The translations under genes and the position numbers were made by a program. From contig NZ_JACHND010000001.1 of NCBI RefSeq assembly GCF_014205275.1, positions 6,758,001 to 6,822,000 of the forward strand: 64,000 nucleotides of DNA, given 5' to 3'. The notes beneath the pieces are model-generated. The model ran no database searches. It worked only from the letters and a program-made list of their open reading frames with translations, and was not told the DNA's origin. Positions 53,447 through 62,177 of the stretch are shown here, one piece after another. The stretch is from Sphaerisporangium siamense (GTDB taxonomy: Bacteria; Actinomycetota; Actinomycetes; Streptosporangiales; Streptosporangiaceae). How positions within the stretch are numbered: position 1 is the first letter of the stretch; every line of letters begins with the position of its first letter.

Positions 53447-53784
53447 GGGACCGGCAGGACGTCGGCGTCGAAGCAGGTGCGGTCGCCGGTGTGGCAGGCG
53501 GCCCCCACCTGGTCGACCTTGAGCAGGATCGTGTCGCCGTCGCAGTCGAGCGCGACGTGCCTGACCCACTGGGCGTGCCCGGAGGTCTCGCCCTTCACCC
53601 AGTACGCGCGGCGGCTGCGCGACCAGTAGGTGGCGCGGCCGGTGGTCAGCGTGCGGTGCAGCGCCTCGTCGTCCATCCAGGCCAGCATGAGCACCTCGCC
53701 GGTGTCGTGCTGCTGGACGACCGCGGGCACCAGGCCGTCGCGATCACGCTTCAGGCGGTCCGCGATCTTTGGGTCAAGAGGCAT
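53443..53784 (-). CDS. hisI: Phosphoribosyl-AMP cyclohydrolase
   Basis: Opens the purine ring of PR-AMP, third step of histidine synthesis. The 113-residue stand-alone enzyme has the metal and substrate motifs [32 protein letters not shown] and CHTGDRTCF. The HisE pyrophosphohydrolase domain fused in some bacteria is absent. ATG 53782-53784 (MPLDPK). It is first in the coupled hisI-membrane-protein pair; trpE, which I recall following hisI in Streptomyces, is not here. Confidence 0.95.
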   Translation of the reverse strand: MPLDPKIADRLKRDRDGLVPAVVQQHDTGEVLMLAWMDDEALHRTLTTGRATYWSRSRRAYWVKGETSGHAQWVRHVALDCDGDTILLKVDQVGAACHTGDRTCFDADVLPVP

Positions 53785-53947
53785 GGCCCAATTGTGCCGC
53801 AGAGGCGCGCCGGTGCCGGTGACCACCCCGCGTCCCCGGCGCCTCCCACCCGTCAAGCAACATCGCGCAACATATGGGCATAAGCGGAAAATCTCACGCT
53901 ACGGTCGGGGTGTCAGCGAAAAAGAACGCGTCCCCAGAGGTGCCCCC

Positions 53948-54796
53948 ATGGCCTCACCGCGCATAACCGAGGCGAAGGGAATACTCGCCGCACGGCTCCG
54001 CGAGATCCGCAACGAGGCCAGCCTGACCGGGAGGTCCCTGGCCTCCAGGGCCGGCTGGCACTACTCCAAGGTGTCCAAGATCGAGCACGCCTCGCAGATG
54101 CCCAACGAGAACGACATCCGCGTGTGGTGCCGGGTCTGCGACGCCGAGGAGTACGTCGTGGACCTGATCGCGGCGGTGCGCAACATCGACTCCATGTACA
54201 CCGAGTGGCGGCGGCTGGAGGCCACCGGGCTGCGGCACATGCAGGAGTCCTTCCACCCGCTGTACCGCGAGACCCAGCAGTTCCGCGTGTTCCAGCACTC
54301 GGCGGTGCCCGGCCTGCTGCAGACCGCCGGGTACGCCCGCGCGCACCTGCGCACCGTGATCGAGTTCCGCGGCATCCCCGACGACCTGGAGGAGGCGGTG
54401 CGGGCGCGCCTGCGGCACCAGGAGGTGCTGACCTCGGGCGGCAAGCGCTTCATGTTCATCGTCGGCGAGCAGGCGCTGCGCACGCCCGTGTGCGGCGCCG
54501 AGGAGATGTCCGTGCAGCTCGCGCGGCTGGCGGAGCTCACGGTCAACATGCCGCAACTCAGCTTCGGGGTGATTCCGGCTCGGGGGCGTCCCGCACTCAT
54601 GCCGCCCGAAAATTTCTGGATATACGACGACAATCAGGTCCGAGTCGACACCATCCCCGGCCAGTACCGGATCAAGACGCCCACCGACGTGGCCCTGTAT
54701 GAGAAGGCGTTCTCGGCGCTCGCCGACGCCGCCGTCTATGGTCAGGCGGCCCGCGACCTGATCAACGCGACCGCGGGCGAAATACGAGGAACATGA
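53948..54796 (+). CDS. Xre-family regulator with DUF5753 domain
   Basis: A 282-residue DNA-binding protein. The N-terminal helix-turn-helix is at about residues 12-65 (AARLREIRNEASLTGRSLA, then WHYSKVSKIE). The remainder is the DUF5753 domain of actinomycete Scr1-type regulators, with YRETQQFRVFQHSAVPGLLQTAGYARA as its typical start and the C-terminal FWIYDDNQVRVD and YEKAFSALADAAVYG segments. Such regulators are often paired with a small DUF397 protein; the two small genes here do not resemble DUF397. ATG 53948 follows AGAGG. Confidence 0.93.
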   Translation: MASPRITEAKGILAARLREIRNEASLTGRSLASRAGWHYSKVSKIEHASQMPNENDIRVWCRVCDAEEYVVDLIAAVRNIDSMYTEWRRLEATGLRHMQESFHPLYRETQQFRVFQHSAVPGLLQTAGYARAHLRTVIEFRGIPDDLEEAVRARLRHQEVLTSGGKRFMFIVGEQALRTPVCGAEEMSVQLARLAELTVNMPQLSFGVIPARGRPALMPPENFWIYDDNQVRVDTIPGQYRIKTPTDVALYEKAFSALADAAVYGQAARDLINATAGEIRGT

Positions 54797-54930
54797 AGCA
54801 ACATCATTGATCTCGCGATCACGGTGGGCCTAGCCTCACGGCAGAACTCCGTCGCGGCGCGGGGCCTCCCCCGTATCGCACCCTTCCGGACAAGCCAGGC
54901 GCGGTCGCCGCGCCGGTGAGGAGTCACGCC

Positions 54931-55272
54931 GTGCCCGCCGTCCACGTCGAAGCGGCAGCCCTGGTCTGCAGGCGTCCCTCGGCGGAGATCAGGCGCGTCG
55001 CCGAGGAGCTTCAGGCGTCGCTCGCCCGCCGGGACGTCCCGTCGTACATCTACTACCTGGAGGACGGGCAGGCCGCCGTCTCCCTGTGGCAGGGGCTGCT
55101 GGCGCGCGTCGACGGGCACATCATCTGGTGGACGAGCCCGTATCTGAGCCGCAGGGGCGGCGCGCTGCGCACCTTCGCGGTCGCGCCGGCCACGGCGGCC
55201 GTCCGGCTGGCGGAGCACTACGCGACGCTGCGCGCCCGGCACATCCCCCAGCTCTACGCCCACCCGGAGTGA
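54931..55272 (+). CDS. Small protein of unknown function
   Basis: A 113-residue protein. The visible pattern is alpha/beta: helix AEIRRVAEELQASLARR, strand SYIYYLEDGQAAVSLW, strand HIIWWTSP, and a C-terminal helix AAVRLAEHYATLRARHIPQLY. No Cys, signal peptide or membrane helix. GTG 54931 has GAGGAG seven bases upstream; an in-frame GTG at 54916 is overlapped by that site, so it is less likely. The next gene starts about 50 bases later, and both follow the Xre/DUF5753 gene. I do not recognise the family. Confidence 0.7.
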   Translation: MPAVHVEAAALVCRRPSAEIRRVAEELQASLARRDVPSYIYYLEDGQAAVSLWQGLLARVDGHIIWWTSPYLSRRGGALRTFAVAPATAAVRLAEHYATLRARHIPQLYAHPE

Positions 55273-55321
55273 CCGCATGATCCACGGCCCGGCCGCCGGG
55301 CCGCCGAACAGGGAGGCCCCG

Positions 55322-55627
55322 ATGACCGGTGCCGGCGAGGCGGCGGGCGCCACCACGGCCACCGCGCACCTGCAGGCGCTCGGCGACTCGCTGCGGGCGC
55401 GGGGCCTGCACGCCCGCGTCGGCGAGACCAGCGGGGGGCTTCCCCAGCTCATCGTCCTCAGCACGGCGGCGCCGAGCCTGTCGGAGGTGGTGTTCGCCGC
55501 GCGCAGCGAGGGCTCCTGGTGGTTCTGGTGGTCCTGGGCCGAGCGCATCGCGCCGGTGGAGGAGCTGGCCACCGCCGTCACCCGCGTGTGCGGGGTGCTG
55601 ACGCCGGCGGGCCGTGTCCGCGAGTGA
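55322..55627 (+). CDS. Small protein of unknown function
   Basis: A 101-residue protein with an alpha-beta pattern: a helix TAHLQALGDSLRARGL, a strand PQLIVLSTA, then SEVVFAARSEGSWWFWWSWAERI, very rich in Trp, and a helix ELATAVTRVCGVL. The layout resembles the preceding protein (helix, strand, Trp-containing strand, helix), so they may form a pair. ATG 55322 is favoured over the open-frame start at 55277 by GGGAGG five bases upstream. No membrane segment. Function unknown. Confidence 0.68.
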   Translation: MTGAGEAAGATTATAHLQALGDSLRARGLHARVGETSGGLPQLIVLSTAAPSLSEVVFAARSEGSWWFWWSWAERIAPVEELATAVTRVCGVLTPAGRVRE

Positions 55628-55651
55628 CCCGGCGCCGGGGGGGCGCCGGGT
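55627..55651 (+). terminator. Terminator after the small-protein gene
   Basis: A 10-bp perfect stem (55627-55636 with 55642-55651) starting at the last base of the stop codon, loop of five G. It separates the regulator unit from the sulfur-related operon. Confidence 0.75.
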
Positions 55652-55671
55652 CCTCGCCCTCCATAAAACCC

Positions 55672-55682
55672 ACTAAATTAGT
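55672..55682. promoter_or_regulatory. AT-rich palindrome ACTAAATTAGT, likely operator/promoter element
   Basis: An 11-bp perfect palindrome in a sharply AT-rich patch 40 bases before the leader-peptide start. TTGACG follows at 55688-55693. In a genome of this GC content such a patch almost always marks a promoter; the dyad is a good candidate operator for a sulfur-responsive regulator. The regulator is not identified. Confidence 0.5.
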
Positions 55683-55722
55683 AGGTCTTGACGGGAATCT
55701 GGGCCTGTGCTGGAGTGGACGC

Positions 55723-55800
55723 ATGCGGGCCGATATCCGATTGGTGATTCGCGGGCACATCGATCTGTGCCGCGTGTGGTCCTCCTCCTGTCAGCGCTGA
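55723..55800 (+). CDS. Cysteine-containing leader peptide
   Basis: A 25-residue ORF with Cys at positions 16 and 23, one as the rare TGT codon. The pattern R-x-HIDLCRV followed by SSSC matches the short leader peptides that precede sulfur-metabolism genes in actinomycetes (R-H-x-DL-x-R then S..C). GGAG is seven bases before ATG 55723. Ribosome stalling at Cys codons when cysteine is low is thought to relieve attenuation of the downstream genes. The LLM monooxygenase begins 113 bases later. Recognition rests on pattern memory, not a search. Confidence 0.72.
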   Translation: MRADIRLVIRGHIDLCRVWSSSCQR

Positions 55801-55912
55801 GGCGGCGCCCGGCACCGCCGGGCCCGTGACCCGGCTCCTCCCCCGGTCCCGCCGCGGGGCCCATCACCCCACCCATGGCACCCGTAGCCGCACGGCCAGA
55901 AAGGCTTCCGCC

Positions 55913-57067
55913 ATGCCCATCGAGTTCCTCGGAATCGGCGGCACGCACGACGGGTCGGAGACCACCCAGCGTTCCGGCCCCTCCTTCGACAAGCAGTACA
56001 CGCTCAGGCTCGCCCGCGCCCACCAGGAGTACGGGTGGGACCGGGTGCTGTTCGCCTACGGATCCGGCTCCCCCGACCCCGCCCAGGTCGCCGCGTACGT
56101 GGCGAGCCGGGTCGAGGACCTGGAGATCCTGCTCGCCCACCGCCCCAACCTGTCCACCCCGACCTTCGCGCTGAAGACCTTCGCCACCCTCGACCAGATC
56201 AGCGACGGCCGCCTGACCGTCCACTTCATCACCGGCGGCAACGACCACGAGCAGCGGCGCGAGGGCGACTTCCTGACCAAGGACGAGCGCTACGCGCGCA
56301 CCCGCGAGTACATCCGGATCGTCAAGAAGGGCTGGACCTCGCGCACCCCGTTCGACCACGCCGGGGAGCACTACCGGTTCGACGACTTCGTCGCCGACGT
56401 CTTCCCCGTCCAGAGCCCGAGGCCGCTGGTGTCCTTCGGCGGCTCCTCCCCCGCCGCCTACCGGGCGGGCGGCGCGGAAGCCGACATCTACTGCCTGTGG
56501 GGTGAGCCGCTCGCCCAGACCGCCGAGCAGATCGAGTCGGTCCGGCGCGCCGCCCGCGAGGCCGGGCGCGAGGACGTGCCCAAGATCCAGGTGGCCTTCC
56601 GGCCCATCATCGCGCCCACCGAGGAACTGGCCTGGGAGAAGGCGCACCGCACGGTGGCCGCCATCAAGGCGCGCCAGAACGGCTCGGGCGCGTCCGGGCG
56701 CGGCGACCACCCCCGGCGCGCCCCGGAGAACACCGGCTCCCAGCGGCTGATCGCCATCGCCGAGCGGGGCGAGCTGTTCGACCGCGCCCTGTGGACGCCC
56801 ACCGCCGCGGCCACCGGCGGGGCCGGCAACTCCAACGCCCTGGTCGGCACGCCCGAGACCGTCGCCCAGGCCCTGCTGGACTACTACGACCTCGGAGTGG
56901 ACATCCTGTCCGCGCGCGGCTACGCCCTGCTCGACGACGCCATCGACTTCGGGCGGCACGTCATCCCGATCGTCCGCGAGGAGGTCGCCAAGCGGGACGC
57001 CGAGAGGAAGCGGCGCGAGACGGCGCACGTCCCCGGGCCCCGGCCGGCCGGCCTGTCCGGGACCTGA
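55913..57067 (+). CDS. LLM-class FMN-dependent monooxygenase, SsuD/CmoO-like
   Basis: A 384-residue flavin-dependent TIM-barrel oxygenase of the luciferase-like family. The N-terminal FLGIGGTHDGSE segment, AYGSGSPDP, the LKTFATLDQISDGRLTVHFITGG stretch (split at the barrel strand), and the FMN-phosphate region SPRPLVSFGGSSPAAYR are typical of the alkanesulfonate/S-alkyl-thiol branch. It uses reduced FMN and O2 to cleave C-S bonds. The cysteine leader upstream and amino-acid importer downstream suggest an S-substituted cysteine or sulfonate substrate. ATG 55913 follows AAAGG. Confidence 0.92.
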   Translation: MPIEFLGIGGTHDGSETTQRSGPSFDKQYTLRLARAHQEYGWDRVLFAYGSGSPDPAQVAAYVASRVEDLEILLAHRPNLSTPTFALKTFATLDQISDGRLTVHFITGGNDHEQRREGDFLTKDERYARTREYIRIVKKGWTSRTPFDHAGEHYRFDDFVADVFPVQSPRPLVSFGGSSPAAYRAGGAEADIYCLWGEPLAQTAEQIESVRRAAREAGREDVPKIQVAFRPIIAPTEELAWEKAHRTVAAIKARQNGSGASGRGDHPRRAPENTGSQRLIAIAERGELFDRALWTPTAAATGGAGNSNALVGTPETVAQALLDYYDLGVDILSARGYALLDDAIDFGRHVIPIVREEVAKRDAERKRRETAHVPGPRPAGLSGT

Positions 57068-57086
57068 GGACGGAGCCGTACCGATC

Positions 57087-58091
57087 ATGACCGTTCCCCC
57101 CGACATCGCGCACGCCCGCACCACACCGGACAAGACACCGGCCCCCGAGACCGTCCATGACGGCGCCCATGACGGCGCCCATGACGCTGAGGCGCTCAAG
57201 GTCGTCACCGCGCGGCATCCGTGGCGCCTGGCCTCGGCCGCGGTCGTGCTGGTGCTGCTGGCCATGGCGGCCAGCGCCCTGATCACCAACCCCGCGTGGG
57301 ACTGGCCGGTCGTCGGCGAGTACCTCTTCGCGCCGGCGATCCTGCGCGCGGTGGCGTTCACGCTGCGGCTCACGGCGCTCGGCATCGTGCTGGGCTTCGT
57401 CATCGGCACCGTCGTGGCGCTCATGCGGATGTCGAGCAACCCGCTGCTCACCTCGGCGGCCTGGGGCTACACCTGGCTGTTCCGCTCGGTGCCGCTGATC
57501 CTCCAGCTGCTGTTCTGGTACAACCTCGCCCTGCTGTACAAGTACATCGAGTTCGGCGTGCCCTTCGGCCCGTCGTTCTTCTCGATCGGCACGATGGAGC
57601 TGATCGGCCCGGTCACCGCCGCGGCCATCGGCCTCGCCCTGCACCAGGGCGCCTACGCCGCCGAGATCGTGCGCGCCGGGTTCCTGTCGGTGGACCCGGG
57701 CCAGCTGGAGGCCGCCGCCGCGCTCGGCATCCCGCGCACCCGCCAGATCTTCAGGATCCTGCTGCCGCAGGCCATGCGGACGATCGTCCCGACGGCGGGC
57801 AACGAGATCATCGGCCTGGTCAAGGGCACCTCGGTGGTCTACATCATGGCGCTGCCCGAGCTGTTCTACCAGGCGCAGGTGATCTACAACCGCAGCGGCC
57901 GGGTGATCGCGCTGCTGCTGGTGGCGGCGATCTGGTACCTGATCCTGACCACCGTCCTGTCGATCGCGCAGTACTACCTGGAGCGCCACTACGCCCGGGG
58001 CACGAGCAGGGGGCTGCCCGACCCGCCGCTGCGGCGCCTGCGCCGCGCGCTGGCCGCACGCGGCGCGACCGTGACGAGGAGGGCGCCGTGA
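57087..58091 (+). CDS. Amino-acid ABC transporter, permease
   Basis: A 334-residue HisM-type permease with a long hydrophilic N-terminus (about 45 residues), which includes a DGAHDGAHD repeat encoded by a 12-bp direct repeat at 57157-57180. A first helix (about 50-68) precedes the four to five helices of the family. [16 protein letters not shown] and the EAA loop [28 protein letters not shown] are clear. Its stop overlaps the ATPase start (GTGA). With the ATPase and binding protein it makes a complete importer, resembling cystine/S-compound uptake systems. Confidence 0.94.
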   Translation: MTVPPDIAHARTTPDKTPAPETVHDGAHDGAHDAEALKVVTARHPWRLASAAVVLVLLAMAASALITNPAWDWPVVGEYLFAPAILRAVAFTLRLTALGIVLGFVIGTVVALMRMSSNPLLTSAAWGYTWLFRSVPLILQLLFWYNLALLYKYIEFGVPFGPSFFSIGTMELIGPVTAAAIGLALHQGAYAAEIVRAGFLSVDPGQLEAAAALGIPRTRQIFRILLPQAMRTIVPTAGNEIIGLVKGTSVVYIMALPELFYQAQVIYNRSGRVIALLLVAAIWYLILTTVLSIAQYYLERHYARGTSRGLPDPPLRRLRRALAARGATVTRRAP

Positions 58092-58852
58092 CCCGGCCCA
58101 TGGTGGAGCTGCGCGGCGTGCACAAGCGGTTCGGCCCGCTGGAGGTCCTGCGCGACGTGAACCTGCGCGTCGATCCCGGCGAGGTCACCGTCGTCGTCGG
58201 GCCGTCCGGGTCGGGCAAGTCCACCCTGCTGCGCAGCGTCAACCACCTGGAGAAGGTGGACAGGGGCGCGGTGCTCATCGACGGAGAGCTGGTCGGGTAC
58301 CGCAGGTCGGGCGACCGCCTGCACGAGCTGCCCGAGCGGGAGATCCTGCGCAGGCGGGCGCGCATCGGCTTCGTGTTCCAGAACTTCAACCTGTTCCCGC
58401 ACCTGACCGTCCGCCAGAACGTCACCGAGGCGCCGCTGTCGGCGCAGCGCCGTCCCCGCGCCGAGGTCGAGGAGCTCGCCACCCGGCTGCTGGACCGCGT
58501 GGGCCTCGCCGGCAAGGCCGGCGAGTACCCGCGCCGGCTGTCCGGGGGGCAGCAGCAGCGGGTCGCCATCGCGCGGGCGCTGGCCCTGCGGCCGAAGGTC
58601 GTGCTGTTCGACGAGCCGACCTCCGCGCTGGACCCCGAGCTGGTCGGCGAGGTCCTCGACGTGATGAAGGACCTGGCCCGCAGCGGCACCACCATGATCG
58701 TCGTCACCCACGAGATCGGCTTCGCCCGTGAGGTCGCCGACACGGTGGTCTTCATGGACGCGGGACGCGTCGTCGAGCAGGGGACGCCCGGCCAGGTGCT
58801 GGACTCCCCCCGGCACGAGCGGACCCGCGCCTTCCTGAGCAAAGTGCTCTGA
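58088..58852 (+). CDS. Amino-acid ABC transporter, ATP-binding protein
   Basis: A 254-residue GlnQ/TcyN-type ATPase. Walker [14 protein letters not shown]-loop [13 protein letters not shown], signature LSGGQQQR, Walker [15 protein letters not shown] and H-loop VVTHEIG are intact. It has an insertion relative to GlnQ between strands ([20 protein letters not shown]), common in transporters of this sub-branch. GTG 58088 overlaps the permease stop; ATG 58100 is an alternative. The binding-protein gene follows after 22 bases. Confidence 0.95.
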   Translation: MTRPMVELRGVHKRFGPLEVLRDVNLRVDPGEVTVVVGPSGSGKSTLLRSVNHLEKVDRGAVLIDGELVGYRRSGDRLHELPEREILRRRARIGFVFQNFNLFPHLTVRQNVTEAPLSAQRRPRAEVEELATRLLDRVGLAGKAGEYPRRLSGGQQQRVAIARALALRPKVVLFDEPTSALDPELVGEVLDVMKDLARSGTTMIVVTHEIGFAREVADTVVFMDAGRVVEQGTPGQVLDSPRHERTRAFLSKVL

Positions 58853-58874
58853 CCCACCCGAAAAAGGATCTGAA

Positions 58875-59885
58875 ATGCGCTCGTTATCCCCGCATGCGGT
58901 TCGCCGCGCCCTCCGCCCGCTCGCCGCGCTCGGGTTGCTCCCCGCGCTCCTGCTGACGGCCTGCGGCTCCGGGACCTCCGCGGCGAAGGAGTCCGCCGCG
59001 GTCCCGGCCGCCGCCGCGTCCACCCTCAAGATCAACACCAGCCCGGAGCAGAACCGGATCCGCGCCGAGAAGGCGGAGGAGATCGCCGCGAAGGTGCCCG
59101 CGGCGATCCGTGCCCGCGGCGAGCTCGTCGTGGGGATCACCGGCGACGGCATCCCGCCGCTGTCCTTCCTGGCCGACGACGACAGCACGGTGATCGGCGT
59201 GGAGTCCGACATCGCCCAGCTCGTCGCCGACGTCCTCGGGCTGCGGCTGCGGCTGGACCGCACCTCGTGGGAAAACCTCTTCCTCGCGGTGAAGTCGGGC
59301 AAGGACGACGTCGGGTTCTCCAACATCACGGTCACCGAGGAGCGCAAGGACATCTACGACTTCGCGACCTACCGCGTCGACCAGGTCGCCTGGGAGGTCG
59401 CCTCCGACGGCAGGATCACCAAGATCACGCAGCCGTCGGACATCGCGGGACTGAAGGTGGCGGTGGGCACGGGCACCAACCAGGAGAAGATCCTGCTGGA
59501 ATGGGACGAGCGCAACAAGAACGCCGGGCTCGCCCCCATCGAGATCCAGTACTACCAGCGGCCCGCCGACTACTACCTGGCCCTGAAGTCCGGGCGCATC
59601 GACGCCTACTTCGGCCCGAACCCGACCTCGGCCTACCACGCGGCCGTCAGCGGCGACACGAAGATCGTCGGCACGGTGTCCGGCGGCGGTGATTCGCTGC
59701 AGGGGCTGATCGCCGGCATGACGCAGAAGGGCAACGGGCTGGTCGAGCCGGTGTCCGAGGCGCTGAACACGGTGATCGAGAATGGGAAGTACGGCGAGGT
59801 GCTCAAGCGTTGGGGCATTTCGAACGAGGCCCTTCCCGCCTCACGGGTCAACCCCCCGGGCCTGCCGCGACCGACCAAGAAATGA
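58875..59885 (+). CDS. Amino-acid ABC transporter, substrate-binding lipoprotein
   Basis: A 336-residue family-3 solute-binding lipoprotein. Signal peptide with lipobox LLLTAC (Cys30), an Ala/Ser-rich spacer, then the ligand domain with RGELVVGITGDGIPPLSF, VESDIAQLVADVLG and the hinge KSGKDDVGFSNITVTEERK. It lacks the Cys-free Arg-Asp pattern needed to name its ligand with certainty, but the operon suggests a sulfur amino acid. ATG 58875. The stop overlaps an ATG of a four-codon ORF that precedes the GNAT gene. Confidence 0.94.
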   Translation: MRSLSPHAVRRALRPLAALGLLPALLLTACGSGTSAAKESAAVPAAAASTLKINTSPEQNRIRAEKAEEIAAKVPAAIRARGELVVGITGDGIPPLSFLADDDSTVIGVESDIAQLVADVLGLRLRLDRTSWENLFLAVKSGKDDVGFSNITVTEERKDIYDFATYRVDQVAWEVASDGRITKITQPSDIAGLKVAVGTGTNQEKILLEWDERNKNAGLAPIEIQYYQRPADYYLALKSGRIDAYFGPNPTSAYHAAVSGDTKIVGTVSGGGDSLQGLIAGMTQKGNGLVEPVSEALNTVIENGKYGEVLKRWGISNEALPASRVNPPGLPRPTKK

Positions 59886-59892
59886 GCCTGCC

Positions 59893-60441
59893 CTGAGCAT
59901 CCGGCGCACGACCGCAGAGCCCTCCGCCCCCATCCGGGTCCGCCTCGTCCCGGTGCGCGACCCCGCCGCCGCGCCCCTGCTGGAGGACCTCCACCTGGAG
60001 TACACCACCAGGTACGGGCCGAACGAGGAGCTCAACCGGTACCCCGACGCCGAGTTCACCCCGCCGGGTGGCGCGTTCCTGGTGCTGGTGGCGGATGGGC
60101 ACACGATCGCGGGCGGCGCGTTCCGCCGGTACGACGCGACGACGGCCGAACTGAAGCGCGTCTGGGCCCACCCGGGCCACCGCAGACGGGGCCTCGGGAA
60201 GCTGGTGGTGCGGGCCCTGGAGGAGGAGGCGGCGCGCCGGGGATACCGGCGCGTCTACCTCACCACGGGCCCGCGCCAGCCCGAGGCCGCGGCCCTGTAC
60301 CTCAGCACCGGGTACCGTCCGCTGTACGACGTCACCGCGCCGCCCGAGACGCTGAGCCACCTGGCCTTCGAGAAGGACCTGACCGCCGGCGCGCCGGATC
60401 GGGCTCAGGAGGTCCGGGCGGCGGAGGTCCACGACGCGTAG
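59893..60441 (+). CDS. GNAT N-acetyltransferase, start codon uncertain
   Basis: A GNAT of about 182 residues. KRVWAHPGHRRRGLGKLVV is motif A; YLTTGPRQPEAAALYLSTGYRPL is motif B (shown in parts by family). No ATG, GTG or TTG lies at a suitable place: the frame begins SIRRTTAEP at a CTG (59893-59895). That CTG overlaps the stop of a four-codon ORF starting at ATG 59882. An apparent 11-bp insertion (see findings) separates that ATG from the frame. In the Bacillus ytmI operon a GNAT acts with an LLM monooxygenase and amino-acid importer on S-substituted cysteines; a like role is inferred here. The 3' end overlaps the convergent ABC gene by 37 bases. Confidence 0.75.
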   Translation: MSIRRTTAEPSAPIRVRLVPVRDPAAAPLLEDLHLEYTTRYGPNEELNRYPDAEFTPPGGAFLVLVADGHTIAGGAFRRYDATTAELKRVWAHPGHRRRGLGKLVVRALEEEAARRGYRRVYLTTGPRQPEAAALYLSTGYRPLYDVTAPPETLSHLAFEKDLTAGAPDRAQEVRAAEVHDA

Positions 60442-62177
60442 AGGTCGGCGTACACCCCGTCGACCCGCAGCAGCTCCGCGTGCGGCCCCCGCTGCACGAT
60501 GCGGCCGCGGTCGAAGACCAGCACCTCGTCCGCGGCCTCCGCGGTGGACAGGCGGTGGGCGATCGACACGGCCGTGCGGCCCCGGGTGACTCCGTCCAGG
60601 GCGCGCGCGATGCGCACCTCGGTCGCCGGGTCCACCGCGGAGGTGGCCTCGTCGAGCAGCAGCAGGTCGGGGTCGGCGAGGTAGGCCCTGGCCAGCGCGA
60701 CGAGCTGGCGCTCGCCCGCCGACAGCGACTCGCCGCGCTGGCCGACCGGCGTGGCGAGGCCCGCGGGCAGGCCCTCCAGCCAGTCGGCGAGGCCCAGCTC
60801 GGTGACGGCCAGCGCGATCTCCTCGTCGGTGGCCTCGGGACGGCCGTAGCGGATGTTGTCGGCCAGCGAGCCGTCGAACAGGAAGCCGTCCTGGGGCACC
60901 ATGACGACGCGCTCGCGCAGCGAGGAGAACCGCACCCTGCGCAGGTCCACGCCGTCCACCAGGACGCGCCCCTCGGTGGGGTCCATGAGCCGGGTGAGCA
61001 GCTTGGCGAACGTGGTCTTGCCCGAGCCGGTCTCGCCGACGACCGCGACGCGTGTGCGGGGCGGGATCTCCACGCTCACCTCGTGCAGCACCGGAGGGCC
61101 GCCGGGGTAGGAGAAGCCGACGTTCTCGAAGGTGACCGTGATCGCGCCGCGCGGCAGCACGGCGCCGGCCTCGCCGGGGTCGGCCACGTCGGCGGCGGTG
61201 TCGAGCACGCCGAGTATCCGGCGCCATCCGGCGAGCGCGTTCTGGGCGTCGTTGAGCACCTCGGTCGCGGTCTGCAGCGGGCTGATGAACAGTGTGATCA
61301 GGAACAGGAACGCGACCAGCCGCCCGGGGGAGATCATGCCGTCCACGCCCAGCCTGACGCCGAGCAGGACGACGCCGGCGATGGCGATCGCGCCCACCAG
61401 CTCGGTGATCGGGAAGGTGAACGCGATGATCTTCTGGGCGCGGGTCTGGGCCGCGCGGTGGGCGTCGACGGCCTCGTCGATCCGCCGGGCGGTGCGCTCC
61501 TCGGAGCCGTAGGCCCGGATCACCGCGCTGCCGACCACGCTCTCGCTCACCGCGGCGAGCATGTCGCCGGTGCGTTCGCGCACCTCGGTGTAGGCGCGGG
61601 CCACCCAGCGCTGGAACCGCGGCAGCACGATCACCAGCGGCACGAAGCAGGCCCAGACCAGCAGCGCGAGCTGCCAGGAGTAGACGGTCATCAGCACGCT
61701 CGCGATGAGGAGCTGGCCCAGCGAGACGATGACCATGAGCCCGCCCCACTGCATGAACGTGCTGATCTGGTCGACGTCGCCGGTCACCCGCGAGACCAGC
61801 GCGCCGCGCCGCTCGGTGTTCTGGGTGAGCACCGACAGGTCGTGGACGTGCCGGAACCCCTTGCCCCGCAGCGTGGCGAGGCCCGACTCGGTCGAGCGGT
61901 AGAGGCGCACGTTCATCAGGTAGCCGCACAGCGCGGTCACCAGCACCGCGACCGCGCACCAGATGACCGCCGCCCTGATGAAGGGGATGTCGGGCGTGGC
62001 GCCCTTCAGCCCGCGGTCGATGACCTGCTGAATCGCGATGGGGACGATCACCTTGCCGAGCGTGGCGGCCACGGCGAGCAGCAGCGTGACCGGCAGGCCC
62101 GTGCGGAACTCCGGCGAGAGCGCCAGCCCGCGGCGGAACGTCGCCACCGCCGAGCGTTCGTTGCTGGTCAGCGTCAT
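60405..62177 (-). CDS. ABC exporter half-transporter, canonical ATP site subunit
   Basis: A 590-residue half-transporter with six helices (about 25-310) and ATPase domain. Walker A GETGSGKTTFAK, signature LSAGERQ (altered from LSGGQ), Walker B LLLLDEATSAVD with the catalytic Glu, and H-loop SIAHRLST. ATG 62177 overlaps the stop of the upstream partner by four bases, so they form a heterodimer. Substrate may be a drug or lipid; nothing nearby tells which. Its 3' end overlaps the GNAT gene on the other strand. Confidence 0.94.
   Translation of the reverse strand: MTLTSNERSAVATFRRGLALSPEFRTGLPVTLLLAVAATLGKVIVPIAIQQVIDRGLKGATPDIPFIRAAVIWCAVAVLVTALCGYLMNVRLYRSTESGLATLRGKGFRHVHDLSVLTQNTERRGALVSRVTGDVDQISTFMQWGGLMVIVSLGQLLIASVLMTVYSWQLALLVWACFVPLVIVLPRFQRWVARAYTEVRERTGDMLAAVSESVVGSAVIRAYGSEERTARRIDEAVDAHRAAQTRAQKIIAFTFPITELVGAIAIAGVVLLGVRLGVDGMISPGRLVAFLFLITLFISPLQTATEVLNDAQNALAGWRRILGVLDTAADVADPGEAGAVLPRGAITVTFENVGFSYPGGPPVLHEVSVEIPPRTRVAVVGETGSGKTTFAKLLTRLMDPTEGRVLVDGVDLRRVRFSSLRERVVMVPQDGFLFDGSLADNIRYGRPEATDEEIALAVTELGLADWLEGLPAGLATPVGQRGESLSAGERQLVALARAYLADPDLLLLDEATSAVDPATEVRIARALDGVTRGRTAVSIAHRLSTAEAADEVLVFDRGRIVQRGPHAELLRVDGVYADLYASWTSAARTS

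Noticed and set aside
54931..55627. DUF397 partners of the Xre/DUF5753 regulator
   Set aside because: DUF397 proteins are about 60-80 residues with a W-x-K/R-S-S-x-S start; neither small protein shows this.
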